64,000 nt of DNA from Acidithiobacillus thiooxidans ATCC 19377 (GTDB lineage: Bacteria; Pseudomonadota; Gammaproteobacteria; Acidithiobacillales; Acidithiobacillaceae), in NCBI RefSeq assembly GCF_009662475.1, contig NZ_CP045571.1:2168501-2232500 (forward strand), in the 5' to 3' direction. The notes under the pieces were generated by a model. That model was not told the DNA's origin. It saw only the letters and a program-made list of their open reading frames with translations, and made no database searches. The translations under genes were made by a program, and so were the position numbers. Below, one piece after another: positions 7,806-17,194 of this stretch (position 1 is its first letter; each line of letters starts with the position of its first letter).

Positions 7806-10175
7806 ATGGGGGGAGCAATGTCAGAACGTATGACCGAGAACTTGGTGCGCGATAGGCTGGCGACGCTGGGTTACAGGGAACCTGATAACGGCATCACAAT
7901 CGAAGAGCAGAAGTCCGAGATAGCCAAGGTCAAAAGCCTGCTGTCCAAGGCCAGCAAGAAGGCCAGCGGCAAATCTGGATACCCTGAGTTCATCATCACT
8001 GACAAAAAAGATGCGGGTTTCATCATCGTGGTGGAGTGCAAGAAGGACGTCAAAAAGCACGAGAGCCCCGACCGGGACAAGCCAGTCGAATATGCGGTAG
8101 ATGGTGTTCTGCATTACGCAAAACATCTGGCAAAGCACTACACGGTGGTAGCCATTGCGGTGAGCGGCACTACCGCCAGTTCCATGAAGATATCGAATTT
8201 CCTGATTCCAGCGGGGACCAGTGAAGTCAAAGACCTGACAAACGAATCAGACGTGGTCGTAGACGCTCTCATCCCGTTTGATGACTACTACCGACTTGCG
8301 TCCTTCGACCCGGATGTGGCCAAGAAGCGCCACTCCGACTTGCTGGCATTCTCCAAGGATCTGCACGAGCTGATCTGGACGAAAGCCAAAATCTCTGAAG
8401 AAGATAAACCGCTGCTGGTGAGCGGTACCCTGATTGCCTTGATGAACTCTGCATTTCTGAAGACCTTTGCAGCCTTGTCGGCTGAAGATGTTCAGGAAGC
8501 GTGGCTGGGGGCTATCAAGAAGGAGTTGGACAAGGCTGACATCCCCAAGGCCAAGAAGGACACGATGCTGCAACCGTACTCCACGATTGCCGTACATCCC
8601 AACCTGGGTAAGCCAGATAGCAAGACAGCAAAAGAGTACCCGGACGGCGTATTCAAGGAAATCATCACCCGCATCTGTGACAACGTCTGGCCTTACATCA
8701 ACGTCTACCATGACTTTGATGTCGTCGGGCAGTTCTATGGCGAATTCCTGAAGTACACCGCAGGCGATAAGAAAGCATTGGGCATTGTCCTGACGCCCCG
8801 ACATGTGGCTGAACTGTTCTCTTTGATAGCGAATGTCGGTCCGGAATCAAAGGTGCTTGATATTTGTGCCGGCACCGGCGGATTTCTTATTTCGGCGATG
8901 CAGCATATGTTGAAAAAGGCGGTCACCGAAGAAGATCGTACCGATATTAAGAAGAATCGCCTGATTGGCATTGAGAATAACCCCAAGATGTTCGCCCTTG
9001 CTGCCAGCAATATGATTTTGCGTGGTGACGGCAAGGCGAACCTGCATCAAGCCAGTTGCTTCGACGACGCGGTTATCAAGGCCGTGAAGAAGATGAAGCC
9101 AAACGTAGGCATGCTCAATCCGCCCTACGCTCAGTCCAAAAGTGATGCGGAGCTTCACGAACTGTATTTCGTGAAGCAGATGCTGGACTGCCTGGAACCC
9201 GGCTCAATGGGAATTGCAATCGTGCCTATGTCATGTGCGATTTCACCAAACTCTGCGCGGGATGAGATGATGAAGCATCATACCCTGGACGCTGTTATGT
9301 CCATGCCGCAGGAGCTGTTCTACCCTGTCGGCACTGTGCCCTGCATTATGGTATGGATTGCGGACAAGCCGCATGCCAAATCCGCGAAGAAAACCTGGTT
9401 TGGCTACTGGCGGGATGACGGATTCGTCAAGACAAAGCACAAAGGACGAATTGACCTATATGACAGATGGCCCACCATCCGTGACCGTTGGGTAGAGACA
9501 TACCGAAACCGTGAAGTACATGCCGGGGAAAGCGTCATGCACACGGTTACGGCAGCGGATGAGTGGTGCGCAGAAGCCTATATGGCAACCGATTATGAGA
9601 AAGTTTCAGCGTCAAGTCTGGCGCAGTCAGTCAAGGATTACCTTGCATTCAAACTCCAGGCACCAAGCAAGGTTGCGGTCCCCGACCTGGAGCCGAACTC
9701 GGCAGGATGGAAGGCATTCAAGTTATCCGATTTGTTCGATATCAAGAAGGGTAAACGGCTTACCAAGGCAAACCAAACGGAAGGGAGCACTCCCTACATA
9801 GGGGCGGTAGATTCCAACAACGGCGTTTCTGGCTATATTGGCCAACCGGCAATTCATGCTGGCGGAACAATCAGTATCAACTACAATGGGTCGGTGGCTG
9901 AAGCATTCTATCAGCCTGACCCATTCTGGGCGACCGACGATGTAAACGTGCTCTACCCATGTGGATTTACGCTAACTGCTGAGACCGCCTTGTTTCTATG
10001 TACACTAATCCGACTTGAGAAGTACCGCTTTAACTATGGACGTAAATGGCATCTTGAGCGTATGCGCGAGTCAGTTATCAAACTGCCGGTAACAAAAGAT
10101 GGCGAACCCGATTGGGACTTCATAAGGAACTACGTCAGATCCTTGCCCTATGGCTCTGAGGTCCATAAAAGCTGA
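7806..10175 (+). CDS. Single-chain (type IIG-like) restriction-modification enzyme
   Basis: The 789-residue protein combines three functions. The N-terminal ~190 residues look like a PD-(D/E)xK nuclease (PEFIITDKKD then FIIVVECKKD). The centre is an N6-adenine methyltransferase with motif I VLDICAGTGGFLIS and motif IV GMLNPPYAQ. The C-terminus (from about 640) resembles a type I specificity subunit target-recognition domain (AFKLSDLFDIKKGKRLTKAN). It would both methylate and cut DNA without partners. It stands alone on the plus strand, divergent from trbF by 53 bp and convergent with the next gene, and splits the trb operon, so it is an inserted defence cargo. Start could instead be the ATG at 7818; both have short SD spacing. 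The cleavage role is inferred from the motif. Confidence 0.82.
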   Translation: MGGAMSERMTENLVRDRLATLGYREPDNGITIEEQKSEIAKVKSLLSKASKKASGKSGYPEFIITDKKDAGFIIVVECKKDVKKHESPDRDKPVEYAVDGVLHYAKHLAKHYTVVAIAVSGTTASSMKISNFLIPAGTSEVKDLTNESDVVVDALIPFDDYYRLASFDPDVAKKRHSDLLAFSKDLHELIWTKAKISEEDKPLLVSGTLIALMNSAFLKTFAALSAEDVQEAWLGAIKKELDKADIPKAKKDTMLQPYSTIAVHPNLGKPDSKTAKEYPDGVFKEIITRICDNVWPYINVYHDFDVVGQFYGEFLKYTAGDKKALGIVLTPRHVAELFSLIANVGPESKVLDICAGTGGFLISAMQHMLKKAVTEEDRTDIKKNRLIGIENNPKMFALAASNMILRGDGKANLHQASCFDDAVIKAVKKMKPNVGMLNPPYAQSKSDAELHELYFVKQMLDCLEPGSMGIAIVPMSCAISPNSARDEMMKHHTLDAVMSMPQELFYPVGTVPCIMVWIADKPHAKSAKKTWFGYWRDDGFVKTKHKGRIDLYDRWPTIRDRWVETYRNREVHAGESVMHTVTAADEWCAEAYMATDYEKVSASSLAQSVKDYLAFKLQAPSKVAVPDLEPNSAGWKAFKLSDLFDIKKGKRLTKANQTEGSTPYIGAVDSNNGVSGYIGQPAIHAGGTISINYNGSVAEAFYQPDPFWATDDVNVLYPCGFTLTAETALFLCTLIRLEKYRFNYGRKWHLERMRESVIKLPVTKDGEPDWDFIRNYVRSLPYGSEVHKS

Positions 10176-10202
10176 AGCCGCCCCAAAGGACGGCCTCGTT
10201 AC

Positions 10203-10556
10203 TCATTCATAGTAACGGCGAAGCCTGTTCTCTTCTTCGCTCCGGCGGCGGCGGTCAGCTTCTTGTTGACGCTGCCACGCTTCTTCGGCGCGCTTCTTTT
10301 GTTCTTTCTGCCGCTGTGCAAAATGTTCCAAATATCCATCTTCTCTTATGCGTGTCTCCGAAATCCCCTTGGCCACTCCATAGACGAGCATGACCAGCAG
10401 CCCCAGAAGCCCGAAGCCCAGAATCTGGTGCCAAATATAGGCATTGATTGCTGATGGCCCCTTCTGCACCCAGGTCAGGACCAATCCTGATACAAAAGAC
10501 ACGGCGAGCGCGGCACCGACGATATAGAGAATGAATTTGCCAATTGTGCGAAGCAT
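10203..10556 (-). CDS. Small two-helix membrane protein separated from trbL by IS21
   Basis: The 117-residue protein has two transmembrane helices (about residues 8-30 and 44-64) and a strongly charged, probably helical C-terminal tail rich in Arg, Glu and Gln. It starts at MLRTIGKF with an AAGGAG site 7 bp upstream; that site lies directly beside the IS21 target duplication. Removing the IS places it 40 bp after trbL in the same orientation, so it was part of the trb operon and may now be cut off from its promoter. No family is recognised. Confidence 0.65.
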   Translation of the reverse strand: MLRTIGKFILYIVGAALAVSFVSGLVLTWVQKGPSAINAYIWHQILGFGLLGLLVMLVYGVAKGISETRIREDGYLEHFAQRQKEQKKRAEEAWQRQQEADRRRRSEEENRLRRYYE

Positions 10557-10574
10557 GGTGTTTCTCCTTAAAGC

Positions 10575-10620
10575 TGCGTATTCTGTTGATCGTGGGCACC
10601 GATTCTGGCGATCGTGGGCA
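10575..10620. repeat. Left-end IS21 terminal repeats
   Basis: Two units of the pattern attctgNNNNatcgtgggc occur here in plus orientation, at 23/22-bp spacing. They match the reverse complement of the right-end units and are the expected transposase-binding multiple terminal repeats of the IS21 family. Confidence 0.85.
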
Positions 10621-10668
10621 CCCCTGGAGAGGGAACATTTTGGTCGTTGTGATTTTAAGCACGGGTGG

Positions 10669-11427
10669 TCACGATGGGTCAACTTTGGGGGCGGTGCCGG
10701 GGTCCCGGTGACGGCGTAAGGATTCGCCTTTCAGCTCCAGGCGGTGGGCACTGTGCAGCAGGCGATCCAGGACGGCATCGGCCACGGTGGGCTCGCCCAG
10801 ATAGTCATGCCAATGGTTGACCGGTAGCTGGCTGGTAATCAGGGTGGCCTTCTGGTTCACCCGGTCATCGAGGATTTCCAGCAGGTCACGGACCGCTTCT
10901 CCGCGCATGGGCGCCAGGCCCCAGTCATCCAGAATCAGCAGGTCCACCTTGGCCAGGGTGTTCAGGTAGCGCCCGAAGCTGCCGTCCCCATGGCGGGTCT
11001 GCAGTTCTTCAAACAGCCGGGGGAGACGGAGATAGCGGACACTCAGTCCCTGTCGGCAGGCCTGCTGTCCCAGGGCACAGGCCAGCCAGGTTTTGCCGGT
11101 ACCGGTGGCACCGGTGATCAGGAGGTTCTGGCCCTGACGGATCCAGGTATTCTGGATCAGGGAGAGCATACGGGCGCGTTCCAGGCCGCGCGAAGCACGG
11201 TAGTCGATGTCTTCTACACAGGCGTTGTGCTTGAGGTGGGCGAGCTTCAGTAGGCGCGTCAGGCGGCGCTGGTCGCGTGCACTGAGTTCCCGGTCCAGCA
11301 GCAGGCCCAGGCGCTCCTCAAAGGGGAGATCCTGGACCTGGGGCAGCAGGGATTGTTCTTCCAGGGCTTCGGCCATGGCGGTGAGATTCAGTTGCCGTAA
11401 GGTGTGCAGGGTGGGTTGGTATAACAT
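10669..11427 (-). CDS. istB: IS21-family helper ATPase IstB
   Basis: IstB is an AAA+ ATPase related to DnaA/DnaC that selects and remodels the target for the IstA transposase. The 252-residue protein starts at MLYQPTLHTLRQL, 18 bp after the istA stop. It has Walker A GATGTGKTWLACALG (residues about 104-118) and Walker B LLILDDWGL with the downstream sensor segment RGEAVRDLLEILDDR. Length is normal for the family. Upstream in-frame codons overlap istA and are not needed. Confidence 0.95.
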   Translation of the reverse strand: MLYQPTLHTLRQLNLTAMAEALEEQSLLPQVQDLPFEERLGLLLDRELSARDQRRLTRLLKLAHLKHNACVEDIDYRASRGLERARMLSLIQNTWIRQGQNLLITGATGTGKTWLACALGQQACRQGLSVRYLRLPRLFEELQTRHGDGSFGRYLNTLAKVDLLILDDWGLAPMRGEAVRDLLEILDDRVNQKATLITSQLPVNHWHDYLGEPTVADAVLDRLLHSAHRLELKGESLRRHRDPGTAPKVDPS

Positions 11428-11444
11428 GAGAGACTCCTTGTAAA

Positions 11445-12986
11445 TCACTGGTAGTAGTGGGGGCCACGGATATTGTCGTGGGTCGGGAGGGGGGTCGTGG
11501 GAGAGGGGCTCTCCTGAACTTGATCCATCCCCTGCTTCAGGATGGACTGGATGCTCCGGGTCGTCGGAGAACCGATCTTCAGCGCCCGGGCACAGGCGGC
11601 ATCGAGGCGTTCCTTGCCATAGCGCCGGGAGTAGCTGAGCAGGCCCAGACAGGATCGGTAGCCTTGTTCGGGATGGGCGCGCCGCGCCAGTTGCCAGCGC
11701 ACTACGTCCCGGGTCGCAGGGCCAATGGACAGGGCCCAATTCAGGAGCCGTCCCGGGGACCATTCCCGGTGTTGCTGGTAGGCTTTGGGCAGGTGTTCCG
11801 GGACGGTGCTGTAACGCCCTTGCAGAGTCTGGCGGGGATGGCTGGCCACCCGCTGTTGCTGGTGGAAGATTTCTACCGTCCGGGCACTGACCCGCAGGTC
11901 AACCCGCACACTGACCAGACGATAGGGTACCGAGTAAAAATGCCCCTGATAGGCCACATGGGAGTCGATACTCACCTTGGCGCTTTTCCAGAGCGCATAC
12001 ACATAGTCCTGTGCGGGCAAGGGCTGTAGGGCGGGCCGGTCCAAGGATTCAAAGACGCTTTGGCGGCTGCCGGGCAGGCGCTTGAAGGGCCGTTGATTGA
12101 GGTCCTCCAGCAGGCGGCGGATCTCCCTGTTGAGCTCCATCAGCGAGAAGAACTGGAAGTGGCGTAGACGCGCCAGAATCCAGCGCTCCACCACTTGTAC
12201 GCCGACCTCGACCTTCGCCTTGTCCTGGGGTTTGTAGGGGCGTGTCGGAAGCACTACGGTCCCGTAATGGGTGGCCAGATCCCGATAGCTGCGGTTGATC
12301 TCGGGTTCATAGCGGGAGGCCTTGGTGACCGCCGCCTTGAGATTGTCGGGGACCAGGAGAGTCGGCACTCCGCCGAAGTACCGGAAGGCCCGGACATGGG
12401 AGCCCAGGAAGTCCGGCAGACTCTGGCTCCAGGTGGCCTCGCAGTAGGTATAGCTGGAAGCCCCCAGCACCGCCACAAAAATCTGCGCCTGCCGGATCTC
12501 GCCGGTGCCCGGGTCCACGACCGCAACCGTAGGCCCGGCATAATCAATGAAGAGTTTTTCGCCCGCCACATGCTGTTGCCGCATGCTGGTTTTGAGGCGG
12601 GCTTTCCAGCTACGGTAATGGACACAGAACTGCGCATACTGATAGGTGCGCTCATCCGGATGGGTGGCTACATACTCCTCCCAGAGCAGTTGCAGGGTCA
12701 CGCCCTTGCGCCGTAACTCCGTATGGATCTGCGCCAGGTCGGGCGGGACCGGCCGGGACGCCGGGAGGGGCTGGCGGCGCGGGTTCAGCCGCTGTTCTAC
12801 CTCCACGACCGTCAGCCCCTCCGACAGCGGCCAGCCGATCCGGGCTTCCGTCGCCCGTTGCAGATACTTGCCCACGGCCCCCTTGGACAGCCCGCAGGCC
12901 CGGGCTATTTGCCGCTGGCTACAGCCGGCGGCATGTAATCGCAGGATCTCGATAATCGCTTTCATGGTCATCCTCGGTGTGGGCAT
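11445..12986 (-). CDS. istA: IS21-family transposase IstA
   Basis: The 513-residue protein has an N-terminal helix-turn-helix ([21 protein letters not shown], residues about 18-38) and a DDE integrase-type catalytic core. The first Asp lies in [15 protein letters not shown], the second in [13 protein letters not shown], and the Glu in the [18 protein letters not shown]-like segment. Length and gene order (istA then istB) are typical. The start ATG lies 227 bp inside the right IS end, which is longer than usual because of the expanded terminal repeats. Confidence 0.95.
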   Translation of the reverse strand: MPTPRMTMKAIIEILRLHAAGCSQRQIARACGLSKGAVGKYLQRATEARIGWPLSEGLTVVEVEQRLNPRRQPLPASRPVPPDLAQIHTELRRKGVTLQLLWEEYVATHPDERTYQYAQFCVHYRSWKARLKTSMRQQHVAGEKLFIDYAGPTVAVVDPGTGEIRQAQIFVAVLGASSYTYCEATWSQSLPDFLGSHVRAFRYFGGVPTLLVPDNLKAAVTKASRYEPEINRSYRDLATHYGTVVLPTRPYKPQDKAKVEVGVQVVERWILARLRHFQFFSLMELNREIRRLLEDLNQRPFKRLPGSRQSVFESLDRPALQPLPAQDYVYALWKSAKVSIDSHVAYQGHFYSVPYRLVSVRVDLRVSARTVEIFHQQQRVASHPRQTLQGRYSTVPEHLPKAYQQHREWSPGRLLNWALSIGPATRDVVRWQLARRAHPEQGYRSCLGLLSYSRRYGKERLDAACARALKIGSPTTRSIQSILKQGMDQVQESPSPTTPLPTHDNIRGPHYYQ

Positions 12987-13085
12987 GCTGGATCTCCTCT
13001 AAAAAAGACCCAGAATGCCGCTCAAGCCAATGAATGACCAAAATGTTTTTTACTCCACAGACGAATTTCCGCAGGCCATTCTGGC

Positions 13086-13213
13086 ATCGTGGGCACCGAT
13101 TCTGGAAAATCGTGCAAACTGCCCACGATCCGCCAGAATCATTGCCCACCATCGCCCAGAATCACCGCCCACGATCATTCAGAATGACTGCCCACGATGG
13201 GCCAGAATACGCA
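13086..13213. repeat. Right-end IS21 repeats: four 23-bp tandem units plus one inverted unit
   Basis: Four contiguous 23-bp units at 13121, 13144, 13167 and 13190 each begin gcccac(g/c)atc and contain cagaat. One further unit at 13086-13105 (atcgtgggcaccgattctgg) runs in the opposite direction and equals the left-end sequence at 10589-10608. The four units explain the IS end; the inverted inner copy is unusual. Confidence 0.9.
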
Positions 13214-13250
13214 TTAAAGCTCCCTGCTACCCATTGCACCGCTGGTCTCG

Positions 13251-14780
13251 TTACTCGGAATGGCTCAACTTATTGCCCTCTGCACTAACCGAGACTGTCT
13301 CGTGTTCTCCAGGCACCACATGCTGCTCCACGAAATGCGCATCTTTCTCCCTGCTATCAATCCATTCCATGGCACGCTCATGCAACGGCTTCTGCTCCGG
13401 CTTCGGCTGCGCTTCTCCTCTCATTGCATCTGCAGTCTCGGTGCCAGATGCAGGTCCGGTGCTGGACGCAGTCCTATCAGACGATTTCATCCGCGCGAGT
13501 TGCCGACGGATGGATTCTGTTTCCGCCTCTGTTACCGGCGCTGGCGAAGCCGGGCTGTTGCTGGACGCATTCCCGGTGTCCGCCATGCCGCTGTCGGCAA
13601 GTCCATTGCCCATGCCGCCAGCGCCGCCACCGGCTGTTTCAGCCGCATTTCCAGCGGCAGCGCCCATCTCCCCGGCGCCACCCACGCCACCACTGGCCGC
13701 CACCGCTTCCGATGCGGTCATGGCACCGCTGGCACCACCCGCAGCCAGGGCCGCTCCACCGGTAGCCAGGACCGCTGCTCCACCCGCAGCCAATGCCGCA
13801 CCACCAACTGCCGCACCCATAAGTTCTCCACCGCCCAGGCTCGACGATCCCGACAGCACACTCGCCGCAATGCCCGGCAGTTTCTTGGTGAGCCAGCCCA
13901 CGAGCAGGAAGAAGACCAAAATTTCGCCATAGAGCTCGAACAATCCGGCCAGGTGCGTACCGGATTCGAGGCCCAGCCCGGAATTCTTCATCAGGAGTTC
14001 TATGCTTTGCGGTATTTCCTTGGTAATAAAGCCCATCCAGAGCGTCAATACCAGCAGGCGGACGCCCACGGAAAGGGCATACTTGATGAATCCGTCAGCA
14101 TGCTGCACCGTCCAGCGACTGCCCGAAAAGCCCAGCAGGATGGCACCGATGCTGCCTACCAGCATGGCTTCAAGCTGGACGGTAAAGAACTCGATGACCA
14201 TGTACACCACGATGAACAGCATGACCAGCGCCGTAAAGAGTCCCAGCAGGTCGCCCAGCAATCCGGAAATCATGATCGATCCGACATGGCTGATATCGTA
14301 AAGGAAGCCATGTGACTTGGCGTCATAGGGACCCTGGAGCAGTTCTGTCCAGATTTTCATCATTTCGCCGAGCAGGGAAGACGCCGTGACATTGACGGCC
14401 CCGCCCGCCTCCACGCCAGTCTGCTCGAAACCTCCATATATCCAGTGCAGGAACTGCTGGCTGTGCAGCAGGAGCGTGTACCAGAAACCAATCGTGATGA
14501 GTTTCTTGACAAAGGATGTGAGAATCTCATGCACGTCCTTGCCACCGATCATCCACTGAGCCACCAGGTATACGAAATCGATCCCGAAGAGCGTAAAGAA
14601 AATTTCCTCCGACACAATTAGGATTTTACCATACCAACCCGTCACCACTTGACTGAATGCCGACAGGATGCCAGAAGTGGCCCCCGTCGCGGCATCCGCA
14701 GGCAGTGCGGCAAACAGGAGCAGTACCCCGACGATCAGGGCGATGGCCGGGATTTTCTGGTTTCCTGTCCTGCCGCGCAT
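13251..14780 (-). CDS. trbL: TrbL/VirB6-family T4SS inner-membrane channel protein
   Basis: TrbL/VirB6 is the polytopic inner-membrane protein thought to form the base of the translocation channel. The 509-residue protein starts at MRGRTGNQ with AAGGAG just upstream and has a signal-like first helix (residues 10-29). Further transmembrane helices lie at about 60-80, 95-120, 190-215, 235-265 and 315-335. The C-terminal 170 residues are glycine/alanine-rich (GGAALAAGGAAVLATGG) then polar, as in other TrbL proteins. It was followed by the gene at 10203 before IS21 inserted. Confidence 0.88.
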   Translation of the reverse strand: MRGRTGNQKIPAIALIVGVLLLFAALPADAATGATSGILSAFSQVVTGWYGKILIVSEEIFFTLFGIDFVYLVAQWMIGGKDVHEILTSFVKKLITIGFWYTLLLHSQQFLHWIYGGFEQTGVEAGGAVNVTASSLLGEMMKIWTELLQGPYDAKSHGFLYDISHVGSIMISGLLGDLLGLFTALVMLFIVVYMVIEFFTVQLEAMLVGSIGAILLGFSGSRWTVQHADGFIKYALSVGVRLLVLTLWMGFITKEIPQSIELLMKNSGLGLESGTHLAGLFELYGEILVFFLLVGWLTKKLPGIAASVLSGSSSLGGGELMGAAVGGAALAAGGAAVLATGGAALAAGGASGAMTASEAVAASGGVGGAGEMGAAAGNAAETAGGGAGGMGNGLADSGMADTGNASSNSPASPAPVTEAETESIRRQLARMKSSDRTASSTGPASGTETADAMRGEAQPKPEQKPLHERAMEWIDSREKDAHFVEQHVVPGEHETVSVSAEGNKLSHSE

Positions 14781-14790
14781 GGTTTTCTCC

Positions 14791-15039
14791 TTACCAGCTG
14801 AAATGGGGCAAATGTGGTGAATTCTTGTCGATGGCTGCGGCCTGTGCGTTTTCACAATCGGTAGCCTGGGACCGGCTGAGATGCTTCAGATTGCACCATG
14901 CATTGGCACGCTTCAGGGCCTTGGGATGCTTCACATAATAAGCTTCGGAATGCACCTTGACCTTTTCTATCGTGGAAGAAGAACAACCGGCGAGCGCAAA
15001 GACCGCGAGACAGAGAACGAACAGTTTCCAGATATGCAT
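14791..15039 (-). CDS. EexN/TrbK-like entry-exclusion lipoprotein
   Basis: The 82-residue precursor has a lipoprotein signal with lipobox LAGC (Cys19). The mature part contains VHSEAYYVKHPKALKRANAW and a later DCENAQAA motif with two further cysteines, the pattern of EexN-type exclusion lipoproteins that block redundant transfer into a cell already carrying the element. It sits between trbJ and trbL, the normal place of trbK. Family assignment is by pattern and position. Confidence 0.75.
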   Translation of the reverse strand: MHIWKLFVLCLAVFALAGCSSSTIEKVKVHSEAYYVKHPKALKRANAWCNLKHLSRSQATDCENAQAAAIDKNSPHLPHFSW

Positions 15040-15087
15040 GACAATCTCCTAAAAGTGATGGAACCCTCCTATGCACCTGCGGTCTCG

Positions 15088-15819
15088 TCACCAACTGAAA
15101 CTGGGCAAATGATAGGTTGGCGTCTGCCCGGTTCCATTGAGGTCATTATTCATTTTCTGATTGACCTCTTTCTGCTCCTCCTGCTGCATGAGCTGTTTCT
15201 TCCGCCAGGCAGCCTGCATGGTCTGGTACTGTTGCGTCGTCTGCTGCAGTTGCACCATGGCGGAATTCGTCGCCTGTCCCACTTCCGTTGCCGCCTGCAA
15301 AATGGCGTTGCGCGAATTGGGGTTCTGCATGGCCTTGTCCACTGCCTGTTGCGCCTGCGCCTGGGTCTGGAACTCGTTGGGGTTCAGATTCGCTGACTTC
15401 AGGGCTGTATCGATGGCCTTGTTCAGCCCTTCGGTAATGCTCTCATATTGCTGTGTGTACTCCGCCGTGATCTGCGGATTGAACGTGGCGTGCAGATTCT
15501 GGAACTGGTTGGCGATATTCGCTCCCGCCGTGCTCAGGGCTTCCGCCTGCTGCACCACCCCATAAAGCTGATCAACAGGTTGCATAATCTGGTTTAACAT
15601 GGTCTGCGGCAGCGTCACCATGTTCTGGATCATGTTCTCGTAACGCTGGATCATGTTGACCAGCTGTTCCGACTGCGTGACTTTCGACTGGATCAGTGTC
15701 ACTTCCTGCACGATCTGTTCGGGCATCGTCGCGCCACCCGTCAAGGTGCCTGCAAAAGCAGAAACCGGCGAAAGCATCAAAGCTATCGCCAGAAAGATTT
15801 TTTTGTGATTAGTTTGCAT
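15088..15819 (-). CDS. trbJ: TrbJ/VirB5-family minor pilus component
   Basis: VirB5/TrbJ is a periplasmic minor pilin located at the tip of the mating pilus. The 243-residue protein has a signal peptide cleaved near SAFAG (residue 23). The mature chain is mostly alpha-helical and glutamine-rich, with the TrbJ-typical QSEQLVNMIQRYENMIQNM segment and a C-terminal coiled coil. Its start overlaps the stop of the upstream 339-residue gene by 11 bp. Confidence 0.85.
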   Translation of the reverse strand: MQTNHKKIFLAIALMLSPVSAFAGTLTGGATMPEQIVQEVTLIQSKVTQSEQLVNMIQRYENMIQNMVTLPQTMLNQIMQPVDQLYGVVQQAEALSTAGANIANQFQNLHATFNPQITAEYTQQYESITEGLNKAIDTALKSANLNPNEFQTQAQAQQAVDKAMQNPNSRNAILQAATEVGQATNSAMVQLQQTTQQYQTMQAAWRKKQLMQQEEQKEVNQKMNNDLNGTGQTPTYHLPSFSW

Positions 15820-16828
15820 GTTGCACCTCGGCCATGATTTGTTGCACCTGTTGACTGTATAGCGTCAAAGGTTGGCGGAGAGGTTGCATATACTGAGCCA
15901 GCGGCTGCATATCCGATGCCAAAGCCTTCACCAGTTGCATGCGGGTGTCATCCCCGAAGCCGTCCACAGGAACAATGCCCGCACTGCCGCTGAACGGACC
16001 TGGAACAGAATAGGTACTGCCCCCCTCAACGGACTGCACCACCTGTGCCATGCTTGGCGAATCGGCCAGCATTTGCTGCACATTGCTGTTTACCGGGCCA
16101 GAAAGGTTGTACATAGGGACATTGCCAGTACCAGTCGGGCACACGTCGATTAAACGCGCCAGACCTCTGACCGGTTCGACGGCCCAGCCAATCGGCGCGC
16201 CATCATTGAGACCGGCGATATACTGAACAGCAGACAGATCGGGGACATTACCAACACCTGCTTGCCAGTGCTGGATTGGCAGAGGATGCAATGTAGTTCC
16301 CGGCGACAGGGCAGCAGCCACCTGATCCCCTGTCGTGCTCAATAAAGACATGAGCGTATTCAGGGAAGCGTTCATCGGGCCTTTCTGTGCGTTGATCTGA
16401 TCGACAATGGCCATATTGCCTACCTTGGCCTGCTGCACCTCATAATCCGCCAGTTGCGTCTGAAAATCCGCCGTAATTGTCTGGATGGCATAGGCTTCCG
16501 CTTCTGCATCACCAAAGATATTGAGGCCACCCGTCACTAGCTGGTTCGTCACCGTATCCCAATGGATATTGTGGCATTGTTCCTCACCACCCATGGGCGT
16601 GCTGACTACTGGACCCGGACCTGCCCATTCCTGAGCCGCATAAGGGGCCAGTGCCGCATAACCGGATGCCGCGTTTTCCAGCGTGGTCCAGTTCTGTGCC
16701 ATGCTCTGGATGGCCGCAGCGTCAGACTGCATGCCCTGCAAGGGACTTGCGCCCTGCAAGGGGGTACCCGCAACGGACAGCACAGGAATGCACGTCAACA
16801 TCATTAAAACCAACAACTTTTTCTTCAT
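15809..16828 (-). CDS. Secreted protein of the trb operon, function unknown
   Basis: The 339-residue protein has a signal peptide (MKKKLLVLMMLTCIPVLSVAG) followed at once by two six-residue blocks PLQGAS/PLQGMQ from the 18-bp repeat. The rest is periplasmic with two cysteines (EEQCHNIHW and LIDVCPTG), glutamine-rich helices and a C-terminal helix ending VQQIMAEVQHAN. No family is recognised. Position between trbE and trbJ suggests a pilus or channel accessory protein. Confidence 0.7.
   Translation of the reverse strand: MKKKLLVLMMLTCIPVLSVAGTPLQGASPLQGMQSDAAAIQSMAQNWTTLENAASGYAALAPYAAQEWAGPGPVVSTPMGGEEQCHNIHWDTVTNQLVTGGLNIFGDAEAEAYAIQTITADFQTQLADYEVQQAKVGNMAIVDQINAQKGPMNASLNTLMSLLSTTGDQVAAALSPGTTLHPLPIQHWQAGVGNVPDLSAVQYIAGLNDGAPIGWAVEPVRGLARLIDVCPTGTGNVPMYNLSGPVNSNVQQMLADSPSMAQVVQSVEGGSTYSVPGPFSGSAGIVPVDGFGDDTRMQLVKALASDMQPLAQYMQPLRQPLTLYSQQVQQIMAEVQHAN
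16733..16768. repeat. Two 18-bp units just after a signal peptide
   Basis: gccctgcaagggacttgc and gccctgcaagggggtacc are adjacent and encode GASPLQ- and GTPLQ-type blocks in the 339-residue secreted protein. The same unit recurs near 43165 inside pilL. Confidence 0.88.
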
Positions 16829-16830
16829 TT

Positions 16831-17172
16831 TTATGCCTTTTGCTGTGCTACGATCCAGTTACGGACCACCTCGACATGCTTGACCAATTCCCTGCGGGTG
16901 GCATGCAGTCTCACCATGTGACTTGCGGCAGGGGGTGTTACGCGCATCTGGCTTGCCGTGTTCTGGACCGCAAAATTCAAAGCCTGAACCCGCTGCATCA
17001 ACTGGTGCCGGTTGCCCCCTGAATGGACATCATTCAGAACCGCCTGAGCCATCCTGACTTCCTGCTGCAACTGTTCTTGCACGGGAAAATTGCTGACCGG
17101 GCCGCCCGCAAAAGCCAGAGTGGAAACAGACAACAAAACAACAAACGCACTGATTCTTTGGATAGATTTCAT
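16831..17172 (-). CDS. Small periplasmic protein of the trb operon
   Basis: The 113-residue protein has a signal peptide (MKSIQRISAFVVLLSVSTLAFAG) and a helical mature domain with VQEQLQQEVRMAQAVLNDV and a C-terminal TRRELVKHVEVVRNWI. It ends 2 bp before the 339-residue gene and begins 22 bp after trbE. Function unknown; probably an accessory factor of the T4SS. Confidence 0.65.
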   Translation of the reverse strand: MKSIQRISAFVVLLSVSTLAFAGGPVSNFPVQEQLQQEVRMAQAVLNDVHSGGNRHQLMQRVQALNFAVQNTASQMRVTPPAASHMVRLHATRRELVKHVEVVRNWIVAQQKA

Positions 17173-17194
17173 TTTTTCAACCCCCTCTCAAAAC

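Larger units (their letters stand above)
10575..13213 (-). mobile_element. IS21-family insertion sequence with 7-bp target duplication
   Basis: Both ends begin TGCGTATTCTG when read inwards and are flanked by the direct repeat TTAAAGC (10568-10574 and 13214-13220). Length is 2639 bp. Inside are istA and istB, both on the minus strand. The ends carry multiple transposase-binding repeats: two units at the left end and four 23-bp units at the right end. The target lies between trbL and the small membrane gene at 10203. An intact duplication and intact genes suggest a recent insertion. Confidence 0.95.

Noticed and set aside
7806-10175. Ordinary type I HsdM subunit
   Set aside because: No separate HsdS or HsdR gene is adjacent, and nuclease-like and specificity-like regions are fused in the same chain.
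13121-13213. Four regularly spaced 23-bp repeats as a CRISPR array
   Set aside because: The units are contiguous without unique spacers, sit exactly at an IS21 end and match the other IS end in inverted orientation.
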